Assembly (NCBI GenBank): GCA_036925085.1
Contig: JAUPFP010000031.1
Location: 62,001 to 126,000 of the forward strand
From: Brachycybe producta
Taxonomy: Eukaryota > Arthropoda > Diplopoda > Playtdesmida > Andrognathidae
Direction: 5' to 3'
Length of the DNA stretch: 64,000 bases
Shown: in pieces, positions 52,810-63,374 of the stretch
How the letters are laid out: the number at the start of each line of letters is the position of its first letter
How positions within the stretch are numbered: the first letter of the stretch is position 1
The notes under the pieces: generated by a model
The model's database searches: none
Told to the model about the DNA's origin: nothing
Seen by the model: the letters and a program-made list of their open reading frames with translations, nothing else
Made by a program: the position numbers and the translations under genes

Positions 52810-54075
52810 TTATTTGAATCTTGTTTCTGACATAAACTCATGAAGGACATTCATCAGCTGCATTTGGCATAGCATACGTTGGTCTTTCGGAACTTGTTTT
52901 AGGCAACTACCAACATACATTCCAAACAAATCATCAGAATCTTGTTTTTGTGTGACTTTATCCATAAGTTTGCAGAACTGATCATCCATGGGCTCTTTTC
53001 CTTTTCTTTCTTTGTAAAAATCGTACTTCAGCTGCTGTTTGCGAAGGGGATGGTGAAGGTGCAGATAATGGCAGTGAAAATGGCTCCTCTAAAACATCAT
53101 GCCTTGTTGTTTGGGTTGCTTCATCTGGCTCTATAAATGATTCTGAAGCTCCTGGCTCGTGTGCATCCATGTTTGAAATGCCTCTGCACATTTGAATAAA
53201 ATTCCATCTCTGTCTGTATTATATATCTATTATAACATACATACCGTCTGCCTCGGATACAGTCACCATAAAATGACATGCAGTCAAACAAGTACCATCT
53301 CGGTGGCTGGGTTCCAGAAGATCCACTTGGCTTGGCTTTAAGTCGTTTTTCTTTAGTGTAGCGATCACGCAGATTTCGCCATCGACGTTGACACTCCTCA
53401 GCTGAAAGAAAGTGTTTCCCTGTATGGTAATCTTGGAGCTTATTTGTATATTTTACAAGAGTTCTAATCTTAAATTTTCAACTTGAAGAAAAACATGTTA
53501 AATGAGATTTTCAAACATGGTTTAGTTTATTTATAATGATATTAACGTGACAATATAAGTTTCCATAATCACTTGAACTATTTCTAATTAAAATTTAATT
53601 TAATTTAATTTACAATAAATTTAATTTAATTTAAAATTAATTTAATTTGATTAAAAATAATTTCACTTAAAATGTAATGTAATTTAATTCATTTACTGTA
53701 TAAACCTTTATTTATTTATTATTTACTTCATTTCATTTATAAATTTGTTTCATTTAATTTATAATTTATTTCATTTCATTTATAATTTATTTCATTTCAT
53801 TTCTAATGTATTTAAATTAGTTTAAAATTTATTAAATTTAGTTTTGAATATATGTATGTGCTATATAAATTGCACTGGTGTTTTATGTCCAATTTCCATA
53901 CATTTTGTACATAACAAACCTCCTGAAAATCCTCTTACTGATGCAATATCTTTCCAGGACTTTCCTTTTTTATATTATCCCTGTAATCTGTTCTTCGAAC
54001 ATCGTAAACATTTGGATAAGTTTTTATAATTTCTATAAAAACTTCATCGCTAACACACGCTTCATAGGACGCCAT
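52810..54075 (-). pseudogene. Harbinger-associated MADF-BESS-type DNA-binding protein, broken
   Basis: Myb/SANT-like MADF protein, the accessory DNA-binding partner of Harbinger transposases, oriented tail-to-tail with the transposase. Exons on the minus strand: 53920-54075 (start MASYEACVSDEVFIEIIKTY), 53245-53401 (CQRRWRNLRDRYTKEKR and PPRWYLFDCMSFYGDC), and 52810-53183. The last has a BESS-like segment, LFGMYVGSCLKQVPKDQR. One base appears lost in an A-run at about 53966, and the frame shifts again near 52995, where RKKRKRA is followed out of frame by MDDQFCKLM. It is therefore a decayed copy. Confidence 0.75.
53570..53840. repeat. AT-only low-complexity tract in MADF intron
   Basis: Imperfect tandem TTTAATT, TTCATTTA and ATAATTTATT words, with almost no G or C. 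Confidence 0.85.
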
Positions 54076-54602
54076 GTTGAATAGAAAGTAGAAGAGAGAA
54101 AAGGAAGTGAAAACAGAAACTAAACAGGATAAGGTGTGGCTTATGCCTTGCGACCACTAATCAGTGGTCGCAACAGAATTCCTTTCAAAGTTGAGCCAAG
54201 TTCTATCCGTTTTTTTGTTCCTTTTATGCCAACAGAATGGCCAGTTACAACAGTTTTAAAACTATATGACCCCCACCAGTAAGAACGGAACAGTAACTGA
54301 ACAGATGGAACAGAAAAGAACGAAGTATAAGGCCACCTTTACACAAGCTGTTGGTTTCGAACTTGCAATCATTATTTTTGAATAGTGAAAATTCAACAAA
54401 CCAATAAATGTCATTCATAGTAAACTTTTTATTATATAAATTAAAGAAGTAATTTGGATTTAAAAAAACGAATTATTACAAATTATAAAAAATCAGTAAA
54501 AAAAATTAAATTTTTTTTAAAGGGTTTTTTCTTAAAAATATACATTTTCTTATTTTTTTTTAAATTCACTTTCGTGGCCTTAATTTAGGCATACTTTCTT
54601 CA
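54076..54602. other. Gap between MADF gene and coiled-coil gene
   Basis: A perfect palindrome, TGCGACCACTAATCAGTGGTCGCA (written as its 12-base arm TGCGACCACTAA), sits at about 54148-54171. A candidate Harbinger-like end, GGCCACCTTTACACAAGC, is at 54325; I did not find its mirror on the other side of the transposase. The remainder is AT-rich. Confidence 0.45.
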
Positions 54603-57453
54603 TCAGGTACAGCTGCTGTCCGCTTTTTTTTTCTATGTTAAAAGAAATGTTAATTAGTAATTGTTACTAGTAAAAAAATAAAAAGACCTCTAAATATTTT
54701 ACTGTGGCAACATCGTTTTTAGGTGACATAGTTAACATTTGGTTAGGATTGGCCATATTTACTTTTGGACAAAGGGTTCTCTTATCTAAATCATCATCAT
54801 CATCATCAGGATCATCATCTTTTGCGAACCTTGTACGTTTTGTTTTGTTCAATTTTAGGCTTGCGTACTGTGCACCTAAACAAAAGTGTTGCTAATGTTA
54901 ACATACGGCACATCATGGTTGGGTCCAACAAGTTTTTTAATTATAAATTCAAACGACTGCTTCAAGCTAGAATCGTGCAACAAAAACCATACTTTGGTGA
55001 AGTAGTAATTAGCTACCATACAGTCATCCGGACAACCTGCATAGGCGTGCCCGCACAGGCATACCACATTTTTTTAGTCAACTAAAATAAACATGTTGAT
55101 ATTTTTTAAAATAAAGTTTTTAAAAACAAAAACTAAAAACATGTTTTTTATGAGTTTGACAATGACTCAACATTTTAAAACTCAAAAAGCATATACTAAA
55201 AGATATGAAGATGAAAAATACTCATAAGTGTTTGAGTTACCACTCTAGTTTCTAAAACACAACTTTCTCTTCAATATGCTCCTGTTAAAAAGAGCAACCC
55301 GAGTTTGAGGGGCGTTTACACTTAAAACACCTTAAGTATTTTTTCTTTAATGATTGGAAACTAATACGTGAAATGATTCAAAAATTTACACAAGATAAAA
55401 CAATCTCATTAAGAAGCTGGTGACGTCATTGAAATTTTCCTAAAATTTAGGATGCTGTCATTTAAACAAAAGGGTTCTTGAATTCTATTATCCCTATTTT
55501 ATTAGAACAAATGGCAATCGGAAATCTGTTCTCCATCCCTGTGAGAACTCATCTGAAAATCATAAAAGGTATTAAAATAAAACCATAAAAGGTAAACTTA
55601 CGTTTTGATGAAGTCTTGCTTCGAGACCTCGGTTCGAGTTTGTCACTGCTATCGAAATCCTAAAAAAATCAAATTACTTGTTAATTTTCACCTATTTGAA
55701 AGCACGTGTTCGTAATTAAATGTTACTGACTTCTGCTACAAAGATAGGCATAGTCTTGGTACGTTTTACTTTAACACCTGATGGACCTGGTAAGAGCATC
55801 GCAATTTCCTCTTAAAAAAGAAACAAAACTAATTATTAGCAGCAGTATTTTGATCTTAATAGGTAATTGCTAAAATGCTTACGAATCTTTTCTATATGTA
55901 GTAGATATTGTTCGCATTTCGTTGTTTCTGCACTCAATTTAGCTTTCAAAGTAGTAATATTTTCAAAGTTAGATGTTTTTAACTTTTCCATCTTGTTATT
56001 TAACTCTAGTTCCCTTTTTTTTAAACGACTAATTTGATTTGACATTTCTTTGACTTTTGTTTCGGCTTTCAAAAGTCGTTCGTCAGTTTCACAAATAACT
56101 TTACCCAAAAGCTCAGTCTGAGAACTAATCTCGTTACGAGTAATTGTCTGTGAAGATTTTAAATGTAGTTTTGCAACATTTGTCTCCACTTTTTCACTGT
56201 GACGGAGGACTCGGCGCCGCCAGCCGGCTTGATCTCTGTGACGGAGGACCCGGCGCCGCCAGCCGGCTTGATCTCTGTGACGGAGGACCCGGCGCCGCCA
56301 GCCGGCTTGATCTCTGTGACGGAGGACCCGGCGCCGCCAGCCGGCTTGATCTCTGTGACGGAGGACCCGGCGCCGCCAGCCGGCTTGATCTCTGTGACGG
56401 AGGACCCGGCGCCGCCAGCCGGCTTGATCTCTGTGACGGAGGACCCGGCGCCGCCAGCCGGCTTGATCTCTGTGACGGAGGACCCGGCGCCGCCAGCCGG
56501 CTTGATCTCTGTGACGGAGGACCCGGCGCCGCCAGCCGGCTTGATCTCTGTGACGGAGGACCCGGCGCCGCCAGCCGGCTTGATCTCTGTGACGGAGGAC
56601 CCGGCGCCGCCAGCCGGCTTGATCTCTGTGACGGAGGACCCGGCGCCGCCAGCCGGCTTGATCTCTGTGACGGAGGACCCGGCGCCGCCAGCCGGCTTGA
56701 TCTCTGTGACGGAGGACCCGGCGCCGCCAGCCGGCTTGATCTCTGTGACGGAGGACCCGGCGCCGCCAGCCGGCTTGATCTCTGTGACGGAGAACCCGGC
56801 GCCGCCAGCCGGCCTGATCTCTGTGACGGAGGACCCGGCGCCGCCAGCCGGCTTGATCTCTGTGACGGAGGACCCGGCGCCGCCAGCCGGCTTGATCTCT
56901 GTGACGGAGGACCCGGCGCCGCCAGCCGGCTTGATCTCTGTGACGGAGGACCCGGCGCCGCCAGCCGGCTTGATCTCTGTGACGGAGGACCCGGCGCCGC
57001 CAGCCGGCTTGATCTCTGTGACGGAGGACCCGGCGCCGCCAGCCGGCTTGATCTCTGTGACGGAGGACCCGGCGCCGCCAGCCGGCTTGATCTCTGTGAC
57101 GGAGGACCCGGCGCCGCCAGCCGGCTTGATCTCTGTGACGGAGGACCCGGCGCCGCCAGCCGGCTTGATCTCTGTGACGGAGGACCCGGCGCCGCCAGCC
57201 GGCTTGATCTCTGTGACGGAGGACCCGGCGCCGCCAGCCGGCTTGATCTCTGTGACGGAGGACCCGGCGCCGCCAGCCGGCTTGATCTCTGTGACGGAGG
57301 ACCCGGCGCCGCCAGCCGGCTTGATCTCTGTGACGGAGGACCCGTCTGAGGTCTGATTCTAAGATGAACTGGAAACTGTTCCACGACAATGTCTTCAATT
57401 ACGATGGAAGTGGACGACGTCGACGGAATTCTGATTTTCGAAGCTTCCGCCAT
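54603..57453 (-). CDS. Unrecognised coiled-coil protein gene interrupted by a minisatellite
   Basis: Minus-strand gene with start MAEASKIRIPSTSSTSI at 57453. The coiled-coil exon runs from the end of the array (about 56193) down to 55883 and contains SEKVETNVAKLHLK and ETKVKEMSNQISRLKKREL, a heptad-rich segment of about 100 residues. Exons 55731-55810, 55602-55659 and 54688-54875 follow with consistent phases and good splice sites. They encode a basic and acidic nuclear-looking tail (KRTRFAKDDDPDDDDDD). The last exon ends at 54632 on its acceptor side and reads KKKADSSCT to a stop at 54603. With one base less in its A-run it would read RTAAVPDEESMPKLRPRK. That alternative, after an N-terminal coiled coil, faintly recalls shugoshin, but I would not claim it. 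Exon 1's donor and the role of the array are unresolved. Confidence 0.5.
56199..57349. repeat. 39-bp GC-rich minisatellite, about 30 nearly identical copies
   Basis: The unit on the plus strand starts GACGGAGGACCCGGCGCCGC and continues CAGCCGGCTTGATCTCTGT. Copies are almost identical; one unit near 56791-56815 has two changes. The period is 13 codons, and several frames remain open (minus strand GPPSQRSSRLAAP or RVLRHRDQAGWRR). The composition is far more GC-rich than anything else in the window. Confidence 0.97.
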
Positions 57454-58312
57454 TCAGACAATGTTTGATGCATTGGCCATGTTTTGTTCCACTTTTCGGA
57501 GGTATAATCCTTTGAACAAATAAAACTAGATAAAACCACAAAATAATAAGAAGTCTTAAAAATTAAAACATAAAAACAAATGAAGTGAAAAACACTTCTA
57601 CTAAAATTGACGTGTGCGTTAAAAACAACGGTCATTTATAGTCTAGAAAGAATGTGGGCTTACAATAAACTAACCAATCAGCAAAAGCAATTATTAAAAT
57701 CAAGTGGCGCCATCTATTAGCCCAACAATAAACTTGAATTTTACAGGGTGAACCAAAAAAAAAAACAGAAAATTGATTCTTATAAAATTGCTAATTTCTT
57801 TTTGTTAAAATAGTGATTTAAATCACTTTGACTTTAATGATTAAAGAAACCAGTTGTGTTAAATCAATCCATCATGATATAATAATAATAAAATAAATGA
57901 TATTTATATTATTATTAATTAAACCTTATAAGTACTACATAAGCACATTGGAATTTATATATAATTTAAATGAATAACTTTTTTGCTCAAGGTCAACATT
58001 ATGTTGCGCTCTAGAATTTATCACAGGCAATTGTGCCCAGCATTAAATTTCTTTTGCTCCGCCCTTTTATGAACTTCAACAATTTCTAATTGGTTTGTTA
58101 CTGGGTCTGATGTCATAAAAGGGCGGAAGAAAAGAAATTCTAATGCTGGGCACAATTAATTGCCGTGAATTTTGCTCCCGTCATTTATGACGGTTTACCC
58201 CACTAGTACTTTAATAAAATGATCATTGACAGTTGAAGTTTTTTTTTAATTTTATTCATCAAAATCTCTTCATAGGTAATTTAAGTAAACAATGCAACAG
58301 CGAAATAATTAA
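57454..58312. other. Upstream region of the coiled-coil gene, no gene
   Basis: It contains a GGCGCCATCTATTAG motif at 57706-57720, AT-rich DNA, and the family G palindrome at 58021-58170. No ORF is supported. Confidence 0.5.
58021..58170. repeat. Family G palindrome, copy 2
   Basis: The arms CAGGCAATTGTGCCCAGCAT and GCTCCGCCCTTTTATGA are mirrored on the right, ending GGGCACAATTAATTGCCGTG. It shares the CTCCGCCCTTTTATGA core and the ATTGG/CCAAT-containing loop with 18808-18941. Confidence 0.7.
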
Positions 58313-58484
58313 AATTTCACAAAAAATAACACGATATATATATTTAATCTAAAACTACTTTGTTTAAATTGCTTTTCACAAAATAAATAAATAGTAAATA
58401 GGATATAAATTCGTTGTTAAACATAATTCGCTCTTTTTGTCTGTTTGACTAGAAAATCCGATCTAGATAAATCTTAACCAAAAT
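58313..58484 (-). repeat. Left arm of a long inverted repeat, partner at 63846-64000
   Basis: Its reverse complement matches 63846-64000 at roughly 90 per cent by eye, with a few short gaps. Shared blocks are AAGATTTATCTAGATCGGAT, GAGCGAATTATGTTTAA, TATTTATTTTGTGAAAAGCA and ATATATATCGTGTTATTTTT. The match may continue beyond the right edge of the window. Confidence 0.85.
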
Positions 58485-58493
58485 TGCAATGTG

Positions 58494-58552
58494 CAGCAGC
58501 GTTGCTCCGCGATGTGCAGCAGCGTTGCTCGACCATATGCAGCAGCGTTGCT
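58494..58552. repeat. Three spaced copies of GCAGCAGCGTTGCTC
   Basis: Copies begin near 58494, 58515 and 58540 with short spacers, directly inside the left inverted-repeat arm. Confidence 0.7.
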
Positions 58553-58567
58553 CCATAATGCCGCAGT

Positions 58568-58980
58568 CACACTAGGCTGGTTTACAAGCCGCTGGTTGCT
58601 GCTGGCTATTAGAAGCAACAGCAAGCAGCAGCTGCTTTGGGTTCACACTTGTCCAGTCACTGCTGGTATTAGCAGTGCGAGTCATCCAATCACCGTCTTG
58701 CAAAAACACAAACTCTAGCAACAACCAACCCAAGCAGTGGAGTTTCAACTACCACTAGTGCCACTACTAGCAACAAAAAGTTCACACTAGATGGCAGCAG
58801 CAGGAAGGGAGTCACATGGCCAGTTGGTAGCTGCTAAAGTTGGACATGTCCAACTTCACCAGCCGCTGTTAAAATCACTAGCATGCTGGGAAAAGCAGCT
58901 GCTGGTAGCAGTTCAGACTATGCTGCTAGAGCGCTACAACCAGCCAGCAGTAACCAGCGGCTGGGAAACCAGCCTAGTGT
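58568..58980. repeat. 413-bp inverted-repeat element, CAGCAG-rich
   Basis: Begins ACACTAGGCTGG then TTTACAAGCCGCTGGTT, and ends with the mirror AACCAGCGGCTGGGAAACC then AGCCTAGTGT. The interior is unusually rich in GCTGCTGG/CCAGCAGC words. It is probably a MITE; no clear target duplication was seen. Confidence 0.65.
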
Positions 58981-60577
58981 TTTGCTAACGTGAAAACGGA
59001 TAACACGAAATATATTTCGTGGCTCGTATATATTTCAGGCTCGTAAGACGTAAGCTCTTAAGACTAGGAGACCAATAACTAAAACATCGGTTAACGTGGC
59101 TGAATAGATATTGATTTTGCGTTTGTCTCCTACCGGATGGCGCCACCACAGTGGATGCAAAAAACGTCAAGCGAATGTTTTTTTCGAAACAACGTCACGA
59201 AAAAATTCAAATCGCTTTCGAAACTAGAAGGGAAAAAAGATAATGCTAAAAGTATTTTCATGGCAATATTTTAATAAACATTTCTAGAATTGTTAATAAC
59301 ATTTGCTATTAACATTGTTCAAAGTTTCTAGAATTGTTACTATTAATAACATTTTGCTACTAACGTTTTTCGATAACATTTGCTTTTAGCCTTTGTTGCT
59401 GACTTTGTTAATAGCAGAATGTTTTGCGACTGCTCTGAAGGCGGTGGTCCTGATCAAAGGATGTTGATAACAAAATGTTACTAGCAAGTTAATAACATTC
59501 TACTCGTGGGATCGGTTTCCTTGCCGACATCCTACCAACATTTTTTTTGTCAAAAACAGTGCTAATTAACATATTTGTTATTGACATTTTGCTACTAAAA
59601 ATGTTTTTGCTATTTCTTGGGTGTAAAGCTGCCGTGTCTGTAACTGATGGTTAGAGATCGGATTTTTATGCCTTAGAAACCTTCAAAATATGCCTTTTTC
59701 AATGAGAAAAATGTCATAATTTATTGACGTGATTTACAATAACAAATTTTACAAAATGTACTTTTCAAATTTGTATTTAATTTCATCAGAATTTTTTTCC
59801 ATTTTTTGTCATTTTCCAAATTTAACTTTATTGTTAATTTTTTTAAATTTTAAACTTTAGTTAATTTATGCGATTATTAAGACAAAAGGAAGGATGCTTT
59901 TTTTCCATCCAAAAGACTGGTTGGAGGCTAGTTTGTTTAGGATTGAAAATAATGCTGAATTAGAATTCTAGGCTAGTTCTGGCCTCTAGCACCAGCCTCT
60001 TTGATTGCAGTAAGCATATTTTTTTTGCCTTAGCTGATTATATGCTCCCAAAAAAAAGGCTAAATGAAGCGTGCAATTCAAAAACGTTGTAAGTGCCACA
60101 TAAGGGTGAAATACGTTTTTAATCGAAAATCGGTTGTAAACGCCATGCTTTTTTGCAGGGGGAATTTGCTTGTCACGAAAGTGCTGTTCCTAGCCGTAAA
60201 AAAAACTGAAGTGGAATTGTTGTGCAAGGCATAACGTTGTAACAGCCAATAGCAATTCGAGTGGCAACCCTGGCCAGTCACTTAGTAATTGTTGTCACGT
60301 TGTAAACGCCAACGATGTTACTATAACAACTCGTCAGCATATGTGGCATGTTGGCGTTTACAACGTTTTTTTAACTTAATTTTTTTTAAAATATTCTAAT
60401 TAGTGATTAATAATTTTTAATTGATTCTCTTCATTTCTTAGCTTCCTGTAAATTGGATTACAATATTTTATGCCTTAATCTGAATGGTTTAGTAGAAAAT
60501 TGGTTTTGTTCGCGGTCTCCTGAGAAATTTTACTCTGGCATATACAACGTTTTTGAAAGTTTCAAGGTTTTGCTTAG
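58981..60577. other. Repeat-rich gap downstream of the thaumatin-like gene
   Basis: Contains TTAATAACATTTTGCTA-type repeats (59270-59600), a family A MITE (59878-60033) and several CGTTGTAAACGCC arms (60070-60365). No gene was seen. Confidence 0.5.
60293..60365. repeat. Hairpin with CGTTGTAAACGCCAAC arms
   Basis: The left arm CACGTTGTAAACGCCAAC is mirrored by GTTGGCGTTTACAACGTT. Related single arms lie at 60082, 60127 and 60233. Confidence 0.6.
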
Positions 60578-61294
60578 TTAGCAAAATGTTACACTGAAGC
60601 TTGTCCCGGAAGGGCAATTGTGGTTTCTTCCCTCGTCATCATAAGCATAACTATAAGCAGTTGGACACTTGGAGTGAAGGAGTTTCACATATTTTGTTTG
60701 AACAACGCTTCCCGAGCAGCATTGCTTGACAGTGACCGGTGGTGTTGGACAACAAAAATCCAAACCAGGTTGAATGGTTTCCGATTGCCCTTTCCCGTAT
60801 GGAGCTGGATAGTTCCATTTCTTACAAGGCGACAAACACATTGTGTCCTTCCTGTCTGGACCTGCTCGAAGGTCTCCCAAGCCATTGATTTCATTCTGAG
60901 GACAGTCGTCGATGGTAACGTCGCAAGTTGTCTTAACGCAAGAGCCACCGGTCTGACTCGGAACGATTGTTACCGGAATCGTGTACCCGTCGACCAGACT
61001 TACATCGTAATATGGTGAACCTTTAGTATCTGCTGGGTAAAAAAATTCCACTTTTGTTTTGGCAGGTGGCTCGCATCCTCCCGTTGGACACTTATCTAAG
61101 GAACTGCCGGATTGATAGTTGTTGCCGCTACTATCGCAGCCGACTTTTGGAAAGAAGCGACCACCCCAACCTCCCTGTGCAGGTATCGGATACGTAGCCG
61201 TTTGTCCATTAGAAAGTTGGCCAGTGCTACTAGCTCCCGTTCCGGGTAATGCAGATCGAGGGTTTGGATGCAACGATTCCGGGTAATTAAGAGG
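60578..61294 (-). CDS. Thaumatin-like protein, N-terminus not found
   Basis: Thaumatin-like/PR-5 fold: secreted, disulphide-rich proteins, antifungal or glucan-binding in plants and present patchily in some animals. The single exon begins after an acceptor (TTAG) at 61295 and reads to a stop at 60578-60580, about 238 residues. Diagnostic blocks: GGRFFPKVGCDSSG, KVEFFYPADTKGSPYYDVSLVDGY with the acidic-cleft Glu and Asp residues (seen as YYDVSLVDGYTIPVTIVP), DCPQNEINGLGDLRAG, and the C-terminal CPTAYSYAYDDEGR ending SVTFC. Cysteine-rich throughout. The usual CxTGDC signature is CPTGGC here. The first strands of the domain (F-x-NxC) and a signal peptide are absent from the 265 bases before the oppositely oriented PDPR fragment. 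The gene is therefore either truncated or has an unrecognised first exon. Confidence 0.85.
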   Translation of the reverse strand, partial: PLNYPESLHPNPRSALPGTGASSTGQLSNGQTATYPIPAQGGWGGRFFPKVGCDSSGNNYQSGSSLDKCPTGGCEPPAKTKVEFFYPADTKGSPYYDVSLVDGYTIPVTIVPSQTGGSCVKTTCDVTIDDCPQNEINGLGDLRAGPDRKDTMCLSPCKKWNYPAPYGKGQSETIQPGLDFCCPTPPVTVKQCCSGSVVQTKYVKLLHSKCPTAYSYAYDDEGRNHNCPSGTSFSVTFC

Positions 61295-61558
61295 CTAAGT
61301 GGGAAAAACGCCTATTATTCACACAGAAACATTCTAGGTACAGTAATTACGTTGTTGATAATCGTTGTTGCTGATTGATGATGATGATGTTGTTGTTGAT
61401 GGTCGTTTTGTGTTGCTTCCTCGTTAGCTATTAAGAGTTGTGTTCTCATGCCCGTTTTTAGGGGCGTGCGATTGCAATTGGGCGCTGGACCTGGAAGGGA
61501 GCAAAAAAGGGTCAAATTAAGAGTTTAAATTTCGCTAATTTCGCTTCCGGGCCAAAAG

Positions 61559-63374
61559 GTATGGCTGTGTCGGCGGCTGGTGGATTAGGATGGATCATCT
61601 CGAATTATTTAATAAATGGGAATTCGCCGTTGGATATTTGCGAGATTGACATCAAACGGTTCATTGGGCTTCACAACAACAGAAAATTTCTCAGAGACAG
61701 GATTAAAGAAGTTCCCGGTCGTTACTTATTTTAAATCATAAACGCGTTTCGGTTTTTTTATATTGTCGTATGTTGTTGTTTTATGTAGGACTTCATTATA
61801 AGATTAATTATCCATTTTTCGAGTTTGAACATGGAAGGAAGCTTCGGATGTCTCCGATTTATCCAAGGTTGAAAGCAATGGGAGCCGTGTTTAGTCAGAT
61901 ACGATGGGTTACGAGCGGCCGGCACGGTTCGAAAACACCAAAACTGGTAATTTTTGGTTTCTTTAATCCTGGTGGTGATGTTGAGGATGATTTACCAAAA
62001 TTAAAAAAAAAAATGAAGTAGAAACAAAACAACTTTTCTCAGCTTTTAAAAAGCGAACTTTAAGGTCTTTTAAAGCGTAAGCATCCCTCCATTTTTCAGG
62101 ATGGAAATTAAGAAAAACTTAAGTGTTGTTAAGGTGGTTCAGAAGTAAATTTTTAACCACAATTAAGACGCTAAAGAGTATTTGTTAGAAACTAGAATAA
62201 ATAGTATGTGATTGTGGTGAAATAATTTTTTAATAACAGTCTATTGTCAATTTTGAAATTGATGATTTAAAGCCTAAATTTAAGAAAGAAACTTAATGTT
62301 TGAACTTTAATTCTATAAACGCTGTTTTAACGTGAGGTTGGGTTGTTTGCACATCGTTTATCATCTTATCTGAATATCCCTAATGTGTTTAGAATCGGCA
62401 AAACAGACACATTTGGAAAGCCGCCATGGTTCGACGAAGTCCATGCTGAGTACAAAGCGTGTCGTGATGGTGTTCCACTTTTTGATTATTCATCTTTCAG
62501 CAAACTGGAACTTAGAGTACTCTTAAAATAATTAGAATCGCAAGTTCGGATTAATACAAATAAAACTGTTTCTCCATAGTCGAAAGGGAGAGAAGTTGTC
62601 GATTTTCTTCAGAAACTAGAAGAGTTACCGAGTCACGTGCGACTTGTTTGTTGTTGATATTATTTAAAATAAGGTTTTTGTGTCAGTTTGAAAATATTCT
62701 AATTTTGGTCCACAGAAAGTTTATTTTTTTTTAACAATGTGAATGTGAAAAATCAGACACAGTAAACACGCCCCTAGGAATTTGATTTTTATTTAATTTA
62801 GAATCACCTTTTAAGAAAATATTGAAAGTATTTTAGAAACTAGAAGAGCAAATGAGTAACATATGACTAATTTTATGTTGATATTATTTAAAATTCCAGA
62901 AACTAGAAGTCACGTAAGACTATTTTCATGCTGACATTATTTAAAATAAGCTTTTTATGCTTGTTTGAAAATTCATTTAATTTTGGTCTATAATAAGTTT
63001 ATTTTTAATTATTTATGAAGATTAAGATTTTTTAAAATGATGCATTAACTCTTCTATTTTTAAAACACGTTGAATCGTCTTAATTCAGTTTTTTTGGTAT
63101 TTGCTTAGTTTAGGTTTGTCTGGGATTTGTACAGAACTTCGACGCAAACCATCAGCCTCAAGTGATCACAAACGACTTTGTTCTCAAGGGAAATTACGAA
63201 GTGGAAATCGCAGGAAGACGCTTCGAAGTAAAGGCTAATCTACGATCTCCAAAATTGCCTTCGGACGATATGGAAATGACTTCTCAAGAGAGACACAAGC
63301 ATATTAGAAGATGTTTTTCTCCCACTTCTTCTGAGCATAATCCGAATACTAATCGAACTAACAAATACTCATAG
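61559..63374 (+). pseudogene. PDPR: Fragment of pyruvate dehydrogenase phosphatase regulatory subunit (PDPR)
   Basis: Intact PDPR is a mitochondrial flavoprotein of the dimethylglycine-dehydrogenase family that tunes PDH phosphatase. Exon-like blocks: 61559-61717 (GMAVSAAGGLGWII, DIKRFIGLHNNRKFLRDR), 61789-61946 (FEFEHGRKLRMSPIYPRL), 62393-62516 (WFDEVHAEYKACRDGVPLFD) and 63135-63374 (GNYEVEIAGRRFEVKANL, DDMEMTSQE). It lacks the N-terminal FAD domain and about 300 residues of the aminomethyltransferase-like domain between blocks three and four. In block two the frame shifts after GAVFSQI: the expected GYERPARFE continues one frame over. It is a gene fragment, not a working gene. It lies head to head with the thaumatin-like gene and inside the inverted repeat. 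Confidence 0.85.
62590..63080. repeat. Family B palindromes in the PDPR fragment's last intron
   Basis: Repeated AGAAACTAGAAGAGT and TTGATATTATTTAAAATAAG arms, with mirror arms near 63040-63070. They occupy the place where the missing PDPR coding exons would be expected. Confidence 0.55.

Noticed and set aside
54148-54360. Palindrome and GGCCACCTTTACAC sequence as the Harbinger terminal repeat
   Set aside because: The matching inverted end was not found left of the transposase, so the element's limits stay undefined.
50638-57349. The two tandem arrays as CRISPR arrays
   Set aside because: Units are contiguous without unique spacers, and the genome is eukaryotic.
56144-57356. Plus-strand ORFs of about 390-400 codons across the 39-bp array
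   Set aside because: They are shadows of the repeat. The plausible gene is on the minus strand, where spliced exons with good junctions continue beyond the array.
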